Source: Paenibacillus eucommiae
GTDB taxonomy: Bacteria; Bacillota; Bacilli; Paenibacillales; NBRC-103111
Reading direction: 5' to 3'
Assembly (NCBI RefSeq): GCF_017874215.1
Contig: NZ_JAGGLB010000012.1
Span: forward strand, 62,001-126,000
DNA: 64,000 nucleotides
The translations under genes and the position numbers were made by a program. The notes beneath the pieces are model-generated. The model ran no database searches. It worked only from the letters and a program-made list of their open reading frames with translations, and was not told where the DNA came from. Each line of letters opens with the position of its first letter. Position 1 is the stretch's first letter. This document shows positions 59,079 to 64,000 of this stretch, in pieces.

Positions 59079-59734
59079 GCTCCAGCCACCCCTTCCACAA
59101 CTGTAGTTCTTGGAATTGCGATTAATTCACCATTCTCTGTATAGAGAATGAGATCCACTCCTAACGGATATTCTTCAACCAAACGAGCCCTGCTCTCGAT
59201 CCATGCAAACGAAAGCCCAGTTACATAACACATTGTCTCCGTTTGAATCCCAGGCCCTGTAAGTTTCAAAGAGCAGCCTTGATGCCCTGATAACAATTCG
59301 TTATTTACAAAATGCTTCACGCGAATGAAAACAGTTGCTGACTTTTCCGGGGAAGAAAGTGTGCCCTTTCTAAGCTGTGATTGCAATTGGTTGATAAATC
59401 TCAACTCTTCATTACCCTCTACAAATACATAATCCGCATCTGCAAAATCAACTAACTTGCAATATGTCAAACGCCGGATTGTTTCTGTCCATCCTTCCTG
59501 TCCATACATTTGGACTGCAAAAGTTACCTCTCCATCCAGCAAAGTAAACGCAATGGCGGCGGCAGCCTTAGAGGTTCCTACAGGAAGATCGACTCCATCC
59601 ATGCTAACTCCCAACTCGCATATCAGACCAGGTCTCGACATCGCATGCAGCAGAACACGGTAGATCTCTTGTGTATCATGAATCCGATCAAAGCTTGGCT
59701 CTTTAAGATTAGGATTAGGATTAGGATTTGACAT
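59066..59734 (-). CDS. phnH: C-P lyase subunit PhnH
   Basis: 222 residues; ATG behind GGGGGATC. FDRIHDTQEIYRVLLHAMSRPG is the family signature, and the end reads GVDLILYTENGELIAIPRTT. It is a structural subunit of the PhnGHIJ core. The N-terminus SNPNPNPNLK is coded by three GGATTA-type hexamers (59708-59730) and is not conserved, another short repeat expansion. Confidence 0.93.
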   Translation of the reverse strand: MSNPNPNPNLKEPSFDRIHDTQEIYRVLLHAMSRPGLICELGVSMDGVDLPVGTSKAAAAIAFTLLDGEVTFAVQMYGQEGWTETIRRLTYCKLVDFADADYVFVEGNEELRFINQLQSQLRKGTLSSPEKSATVFIRVKHFVNNELLSGHQGCSLKLTGPGIQTETMCYVTGLSFAWIESRARLVEEYPLGVDLILYTENGELIAIPRTTVVEGVAGAWHM

Positions 59735-60185
59735 TTTGATCCCCCATCGTGTCGAAATTCACCTTGGACATCATAAGCCGTGAGTGCTCCAAACGTTTCT
59801 TATCATCGATTTGCAGCTCTTCCGCTATTAATAATGTTTCCCATTCTAACGTTTCTGGCAATTTGGCATTGTAGGCACAATCGACAACCGCGAGCTGATA
59901 GGCACGCTCGGGCTCTTCACCCATTATCGCCCCAAACCCATACACAGACCCCACTAACTCCACAGATTCCACAGATTCCACAGAAACCGTGCATTCCGTA
60001 ATCAGAATCTCGCCCATATAAAATGGATTACCTGAAACAGAATCTCGGGCTTTATTCATAACCAGGCTTCTTTCCGGCTCTCTTACAAGGGTTACCTGGT
60101 ACTTTTGCTCCACCTGTAAAGCAAGTTTTTCTAACAAATCCGGAGCACCTTCCACTAAAATATGCGTTAAGCGTGATTTTTTCAT
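59721..60185 (-). CDS. phnG: C-P lyase subunit PhnG
   Basis: 154 residues; ATG behind AAGGAG. Typical text: VKVQ-type domain with GNPFYMGEILITECTV and GFGAIMGEEPERAYQLAVVDCAYNA. A core complex member. The loop SVESVESVELVG is built from tandem 9-bp repeats (59955-59985) that lengthen it by a few residues without breaking the frame. It overlaps phnH by 14 bp. Confidence 0.93.
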   Translation of the reverse strand: MKKSRLTHILVEGAPDLLEKLALQVEQKYQVTLVREPERSLVMNKARDSVSGNPFYMGEILITECTVSVESVESVELVGSVYGFGAIMGEEPERAYQLAVVDCAYNAKLPETLEWETLLIAEELQIDDKKRLEHSRLMMSKVNFDTMGDQNVKS

Positions 60186-60196
60186 TTAACTTCTCC

Positions 60197-60934
60197 TTAT
60201 TCGAACTGAATCGATACACGGCAGAGATCGCCGCGGTATTTGGCTGAGGTATATTCTAGTAAACGCTGGTTCTGATCTCTCATCACACTCTCAATGTGAA
60301 GCAACGTGGTGCTCGGTGATATTGTTAAAAGAGCCGCTTCTGCTGAGTTAGGGTAAATGGCTTCAAATGTAGACCAGATACGAGCCAGTTCCACTAGATA
60401 GCCCTCTCGCAACAAAGCATAAAGTGATGTAAAAGCAGTCATTTGCTCTGGAAAATGCGGGAAGTACTTTTCAGGCAGCCAAGTTTCATTCCAAGCAAGC
60501 GGAATCCCATCTGCATAACGAAGAATTTCGAGACGAATCCCCTTTTCATCAGGTGCCATTTGTAAAAGCCCAGCAATTCGCTCAGGAGGAAGCTTCACTT
60601 CACTCTTTAAAACCTTGGCACTTGGTTTGCAGCCCAACTGCGTCATCACATCCGTAAAACACATGGCTTGTGTAATCGTATATTGAATATCCATCGGCTT
60701 CTCACACACATAATGCCCTTTGCCCTGCTGCGAGCGTATAATTCCTTTTTTGTTCATAAAATCAAGCGAATGCCGAATCGTATACCGATTCACTTTAAAT
60801 CTGCGGCTTAAATCCGCCTCGGACGGCAGTGGACCGCCAATCACATACTGGCCGCTTTCAATTTCCTTTTGGAGAATATCTGCAATAGCTAAGTAAGGAG
60901 AAACGGCTAGGGTTGGTTTATCGATTGAATTCAA
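60197..60934 (-). CDS. phnF: GntR/UTRA regulator PhnF
   Basis: 245 residues from the TTG at 60934, 5 nt after GGAGGTGG; a GTG five codons earlier lies inside that ribosome site. Winged helix with GGPLPSEADLSRRFKVNRYTIRHSLDFM (about 32-60), then a UTRA domain with LEILRYADGIPLAWNETWLP. PhnF proteins repress phosphonate genes or, in mycobacteria, a phosphate transporter. It heads the phnG-phnE series. Confidence 0.9.
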   Translation of the reverse strand: MNSIDKPTLAVSPYLAIADILQKEIESGQYVIGGPLPSEADLSRRFKVNRYTIRHSLDFMNKKGIIRSQQGKGHYVCEKPMDIQYTITQAMCFTDVMTQLGCKPSAKVLKSEVKLPPERIAGLLQMAPDEKGIRLEILRYADGIPLAWNETWLPEKYFPHFPEQMTAFTSLYALLREGYLVELARIWSTFEAIYPNSAEAALLTISPSTTLLHIESVMRDQNQRLLEYTSAKYRGDLCRVSIQFE

Positions 60935-60954
60935 TTGGACCACCTCCACTCTTT

Positions 60955-61078
60955 AGCTGCATTAACTGATTTAACTGCATAACTGCCTTCTTAACTGCAT
61001 CAACTGCATAACTACCTAAACTAAATTAACTACATAACTACCCTAACTAATTAACTACAATAAATATAATTAACTACA
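60955..61078. repeat. Minisatellite upstream of phnF
   Basis: Runs of TTAACTGCA, TAACTGC and TTAACTACA with 8-17 bp spacing fill the gap between the hexapeptide transferase and phnF. Some units resemble TT-A-CA Pho hexamers but the 11-bp period is not kept, so they are taken as simple repeats. Confidence 0.7.
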
Positions 61079-61717
61079 TTAACTGTATTTTCGCATAAAA
61101 ACTTCCATATTTTTCATATCTTCTAAGCCATCTATAATCGCTTCTCTGGGCCAATCCCACCAGGCAATCTCCTCTAACTTACGAACCAAGTCTTTTTCGA
61201 ACCGATAACGGATTAGTTTGGCAGGTACTCCTGCCCATATGGAATACGCTTCTACGTCCTTGGTCACAACCGAGCCTGATCCAATCACAGCGCCATTGCC
61301 AATCGTAATACCCGGCATGATCGTAGCTCCATGTCCAATCCATACATCATTGCCAATTTGGGCTCGCTTCCATTTGCGCCAGTTGAAAATTTCCTCATCC
61401 AGCTCAGACCCCGTATCTATGTCATAAGAACCGCTTCTATAAGTAATATGATGCTGCGTAACCCGCCACATGGGGTGGTTCCCCGGATTGATGCAAGCAT
61501 GGGAGGCAATTGAGCAAAACTTGCCTATCTCCGCATAATGAACATTTACCTCATCCATTAAATAGGTGTAATCACCTATAACCGAATCTACAAGCAACAC
61601 TCTAGGTCCAATCTCCGTCCAAGCACCCAGGCTGCTGTTGTATATATTCGCTGTCTCATGAAGGGTAGGCTGCTCCGACAGCCTTTTGCTTTCTTGAGTG
61701 TGGTTCAAATAATACAT
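61079..61717 (-). CDS. Hexapeptide-repeat acetyltransferase of the phn cluster
   Basis: 212 residues from the ATG at 61717 (AAAGGGG at about 7 nt). Left-handed beta-helix with SIASHACINPGNHPMW (catalytic-type His), IGNDVWIGHGATIMPGITIG and WAGVPAKLIRYRF, then a C-terminal WWDWP block. Such a transferase is a regular companion of C-P lyase genes in many bacteria. It may acetylate aminoalkylphosphonates, as PhnO does in E. coli, though PhnO is an unrelated GNAT protein. First gene of the phn cluster, after the Pho-box-like site. Confidence 0.87.
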   Translation of the reverse strand: MYYLNHTQESKRLSEQPTLHETANIYNSSLGAWTEIGPRVLLVDSVIGDYTYLMDEVNVHYAEIGKFCSIASHACINPGNHPMWRVTQHHITYRSGSYDIDTGSELDEEIFNWRKWKRAQIGNDVWIGHGATIMPGITIGNGAVIGSGSVVTKDVEAYSIWAGVPAKLIRYRFEKDLVRKLEEIAWWDWPREAIIDGLEDMKNMEVFMRKYS

Positions 61718-61782
61718 CACCCTGCCCCTTTCTCTCTTCCGCTACTTCATATTCGAAGCTTAACTTGGCGACAACATGGCTG

Positions 61783-61810
61783 TATTAACTGGATGTGAAT
61801 GTATTGTAAA
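61783..61810 (-). promoter_or_regulatory. Pho-box-like site upstream of the phn cluster
   Basis: On the minus strand TTTACA, TTCACA and TTAATA lie exactly 11 bp apart (61805-61810, 61794-61799, 61783-61788), matching the TT-A-CA direct repeats bound by PhoP in Bacillus. A fourth unit is missing. It is about 65 bp before the first ATG, so PhoP control under phosphate limitation is likely. Confidence 0.6.
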
Positions 61811-61827
61811 TATAAACGACTTGCGGC

Positions 61828-61992
61828 GTCCTTTGAGGTGCGTGTTCGTAATGTTGGTAGTTCGGGGAGGTGAGGGAATGGAATGGATGTGGGCTCCAGC
61901 TGCTGTTAAAGATTAGTTCCTTTGAATGGTATAGCTGAGGAGGCAGAACAAATCATTAAAGATAGACACTACCGCTCTTCCTCACCACAGCC
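61828..61992 (+). repeat. Dispersed element family A, copy 5
   Basis: GCGGCGTCCTTTGAGGTGCG at the left end; GGGCTCCAGCTGCTGTTAAAG; outer stem GGGAATGG (61874) / CCATTCCC (61991) with TGTGG/CCACA inside; inner stem TTAAAGATTAGTTC / GAACAAATCATTAA with two mismatches. Outer arms differ from copy 1 on both sides yet still pair. Confidence 0.78.
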
Positions 61993-62070
61993 ATTCCCGA
62001 TGAAAAACATCACTAACGTGACGGATTGATCTGAAACACTTGCTTTAACGATGAAAAACATCGTTAAGTC
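61993..62070. repeat. Palindrome array (family B), locus 6, two copies
   Basis: GATG at 61999 and 62050, a step of 51 bp. The first copy shares its left arm with the right arm of the family A hairpin and is degenerate; the second is a perfect TTTAACGATG-type palindrome. Confidence 0.85.
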
Positions 62071-62094
62071 AAGCACATGCTCAATTCGAGGAGG

Positions 62095-62300
62095 CTGGCT
62101 GCTTACCAGATAATTACTTCATACTACCTACTACTTCTACTTCTTCTTACCATTTACCCCTACTTATTCCTACTTAGCCCCACTTCTTCCTATTACTCCA
62201 ACCAATCCGCACTACTACTTCTTACTACCCCTAACTACTTATTACCATTAATTACTAATAATTATCACTAATTATTACTGTTGATTACTATCACTCCTAC
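62095..62300. repeat. Low-complexity TAC/TTC-rich tract
   Basis: About 200 bp of imperfect ACTTCTTACTACC-type tandem repeats, strongly strand-biased (pyrimidine-rich on plus). A 64-codon frame of Leu/Tyr/Ser here is rejected as a product of the repeat. Confidence 0.8.
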
Positions 62301-62319
62301 TCCCATATCCCTTCTTTCT

Positions 62320-62500
62320 CAGTCACGCTCAAACCGATAACGGACTGCCAGCAAAAGTTGCTTTTCTGAGGGAAAGGGATAGTGGCCATATGGAAAAACT
62401 GCGCTTCCTTTCTGACTTCCTTGGAGAATAAATGTAATTGAAAGTTGTTCGTTGGGGATTGCTTGCTTGGGGGAGAGCGCAGCTCTGACATGCTCTGGTT
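62320..62500 (+). repeat. Dispersed module C, copy at the phn side
   Basis: CGCTCAAACCGATAACGGACTGCCAGCA, CTGAGGGAAAGGGATAGTGGC and GCGCTTCCTTTCTGAC match 9358-9480. A short echo, CTGAAGGGGATAGTGAT, lies at 62677. Confidence 0.65.
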
Positions 62501-62547
62501 TGACGGTTAGCTCGTCCTCAAAACTTGCACTTTCTTATAAGCTCACA

Positions 62548-62584
62548 AGAAACCCGCCAGCAGGTGCTGACGGGTTTCTTTTTT
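62548..62584 (+). terminator. Plus-strand terminator without an annotated gene upstream
   Basis: AGAAACCCG/CGGGTTTCT stem with an inner CAGCA/TGCTG helix, followed by TTTTTT on the plus strand. No plus-strand coding gene lies upstream within 14 kb, so it may end a non-coding transcript from the repeat-rich region. Confidence 0.75.
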
Positions 62585-62786
62585 GTCTTTCAGGCCGACA
62601 CAAGTGGCATTAACATGTAAACGGACTGTTTTTATTATCTTATCTGTTTAATTATCAAACTCTTCATTACCCTGACTGAAGGGGATAGTGATCACAAAAA
62701 AAACTCAGAGCCGGACACACTTTGATACGATAAAGCACTTCATTAGCTATTGGGAGATGAAATGAGATGAAGCGGAGTGAGTGCTT

Positions 62787-63701
62787 CTAAATCGAATAAG
62801 TAAGCGGCTTCGAAAGATTTGTAGAGCTCTCCTTCCGATCAAGAATATGATCGAGAATCAGCTTCTCGAAATGGCTGAAGCCGCTGTCCTTTTCCCGTGG
62901 CCGATCGAGTGTTATCGCGATGTCGAGCGCTATTTTCCCGTTCTCGATCAGCACAACGCGGTCGGCGAGGGCAACAGCCTCACTTACGTCATGGGTGACG
63001 AGCACCGCTGTAAACCCTTGCTCCTGCCACAGCTGCTCGATTAACTGCTGCATCTCGATTCGGGTCAGGGCATCGAGCGCACCAAGCGGCTCATCGAGCA
63101 GCAGCAGCCGGGGAGCTCCGGCTAGTGCACGGGCCAAGGCAATACGCTGCCGCTGGCCTCCGGAGAGTACTCCCGGCCACTCCCCGGCGCGCAGCTCCAG
63201 ACCAACCTGGCGCAGCGCCTCCAGCGCTTTGCCCTTGTCACCCGATTTCACGCCGACCTGCACATTGGCGAGTGCTTTCTTCCAGGGCAGCAGGCGTGCG
63301 TCCTGGAACAGCATCCTCGTATCTTCCCTGATGCCTTCGACGACTGTACCATCAGACAGGATGCTCCCTTCCGTCGGTGCATCCAGCCCTGCGATCAGCC
63401 GCAGCAGGGTGCTTTTGCCACAGCCGCTTCGACCGACGATGGCCAGGAATTGGCCAGCCGGAATATTCAGCTTGATGTCCTGGAGCACATCGGTTTTCTC
63501 AAATTTCTTGGCTACGCTTTTTATACTTAATTGTGCCCCTGTTCCTACTCCTACTCTCGCAGCTGATACTCCTGCACTTGCACTTGCAACTGCTCCTACT
63601 CCTATTCCTCCTCCCGCACTTGCACTTGCTCCTGCACTTGCTCCTGCACCTACACCTGCAACTATTCCCGCACCTGCCTGTCCATGCTTCATCCCTTTCA
63701 T
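62787..63701 (-). CDS. ssuB: ABC transporter ATPase, SsuB/TauB type, with repeat-expanded N-terminus
   Basis: 304 residues; ATG behind GGGGGAGATGG. The ATPase proper begins near residue 57: Walker [13 protein letters not shown] (about 91), signature [15 protein letters not shown] and Walker [15 protein letters not shown], with [16 protein letters not shown], a mark of sulfonate/taurine/nitrate importers. The first 55 residues are almost only Gly, Ala, Val and Ser ([21 protein letters not shown]...), coded by GCAGGT/GCAAGT hexamer repeats (63540-63680). Such a leader is absent from the family. It lies next to the SsuC-like permease gene. Confidence 0.9.
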   Translation of the reverse strand: MKGMKHGQAGAGIVAGVGAGASAGASASAGGGIGVGAVASASAGVSAARVGVGTGAQLSIKSVAKKFEKTDVLQDIKLNIPAGQFLAIVGRSGCGKSTLLRLIAGLDAPTEGSILSDGTVVEGIREDTRMLFQDARLLPWKKALANVQVGVKSGDKGKALEALRQVGLELRAGEWPGVLSGGQRQRIALARALAGAPRLLLLDEPLGALDALTRIEMQQLIEQLWQEQGFTAVLVTHDVSEAVALADRVVLIENGKIALDIAITLDRPREKDSGFSHFEKLILDHILDRKESSTNLSKPLTYSI

Positions 63702-63712
63702 CCATCTCCCCC

Positions 63713-64000
63713 CTATCTTTTATAGTAACTAGGATGCCACTGCAGCAGCAGACGTTCAAGCAGCTTGGCTGCAAGATCGGACAGCTTGCCGAGCAAGGCA
63801 TACACGATAATTGACAATACCACAACATCCATGCGCATAAACTCCCGGGCATTCATGGCCATATAGCCAATGCCTGAGTCAGCCGAAATCGTTTCTGATA
63901 CGATCAGCGTCAGCCACATAAAACCAAGAGCATAGCGAACGCCAACCAGAATGGAGGACAAAGCTCCAGGAAGAATAACGTGCCAGTAAAGAGCTGCTCC
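63713..64000 (-). CDS. ssuC: ABC transporter permease, SsuC type, C-terminal part (cut by window edge)
   Basis: The last 95 residues of a sulfonate/taurine-type permease. The visible coupling loop [22 protein letters not shown] is the EAA motif that docks on the ATPase encoded 11 bp downstream, followed by two helices and [15 protein letters not shown], typical of SsuC/TauC. The start lies beyond 64000. Confidence 0.9.
   Translation of the reverse strand, partial: GAALYWHVILPGALSSILVGVRYALGFMWLTLIVSETISADSGIGYMAMNAREFMRMDVVVLSIIVYALLGKLSDLAAKLLERLLLQWHPSYYKR

Noticed and set aside
60955-61078. Pho-box cluster before phnF
   Set aside because: Some TTAACT units look similar, but the 11-bp period is not kept and the tract behaves as a minisatellite. 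The better site is at 61783.
62077-62271. 64-residue Leu/Tyr-rich protein
   Set aside because: It is the translation of a low-complexity TAC/TTC tract, has no ribosome site and no natural composition.

Overview
The window looks like chromosome of a Paenibacillus-type firmicute. The evidence is SLH-domain surface proteins, YesM/YesN two-component pairs, frequent TTG/GTG starts behind strong AGGAGG ribosome sites, many sugar ABC systems and lipoprotein signals of Gram-positive type. Nearly all genes from 1 to 37.9 kb and from 49 to 64 kb read on the minus strand. There are no rRNA or tRNA genes, no intact insertion sequence, no prophage and no CRISPR array.

Layout. 0-7.7 kb: sugar ABC transporter (solute-binding protein and a truncated permease), Gfo/Idh oxidoreductase, YesN/YesM two-component system, and a D-threonine aldolase/D-serine dehydratase-like enzyme. 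8.1-8.8 kb: a retropepsin-like protein with a small partner. 9.6-13.3 kb: a large SLH-anchored metallophosphoesterase. 13.8-20.4 kb: an NAD salvage operon (nrtR-like Nudix regulator, pncA, nadE, pncB, pnuC, nadR) followed by an ADP-ribosylglycohydrolase. 21.2-22.2 kb: a catB-type acetyltransferase behind what reads as a leader-peptide transcription attenuator. 22.3-26.1 kb: a class III aminotransferase and a DAO-type FAD oxidoreductase, divergent from an AraC regulator. 26.3-35.7 kb: a ribose-like sugar regulon (ferritin-like protein, deoC, kinase, rbsACB, rbsD; divergent TIM-barrel enzyme; GntR regulator), with the same box at both promoters. 35.7-40.9 kb: a large methyltransferase, an Fe-S-type HTH regulator, an MFS exporter and a GNAT protein. 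41-46.2 kb: AT-richer accessory stretch with a TlpA-like membrane protein, an IS110 remnant, a secreted orphan and a DUF4179 pseudogene. 46.7-48.3 kb: a secreted GHL10 hydrolase. 49-61.7 kb: a complete C-P lyase (phn) gene set with its own ABC transporter, preceded by three Pho-box-like hexamers. 62.8-64 kb: an SsuB/SsuC-type ABC transporter, truncated by the window end.

The most unusual content is non-coding. About twenty copies of a 25-bp palindrome (arms TTTAACGATG / CATCGTTAAA around a five-base T or A loop) sit only between genes at six loci. In the five multi-copy loci the centres alternate between a short step of 50-52 bp and a long step of 62-69 bp, close to five and six turns of the DNA helix, although the intervening sequences differ. 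Three of these loci directly follow a second dispersed family, a roughly 150-300 bp element with a long hairpin whose arms differ between copies yet still pair. A third module often lies next to them.

A further genome trait is short tandem repeat growth. In-frame 6-9 bp repeats occur inside at least five genes, and 10-12 bp minisatellites occur in several gaps.
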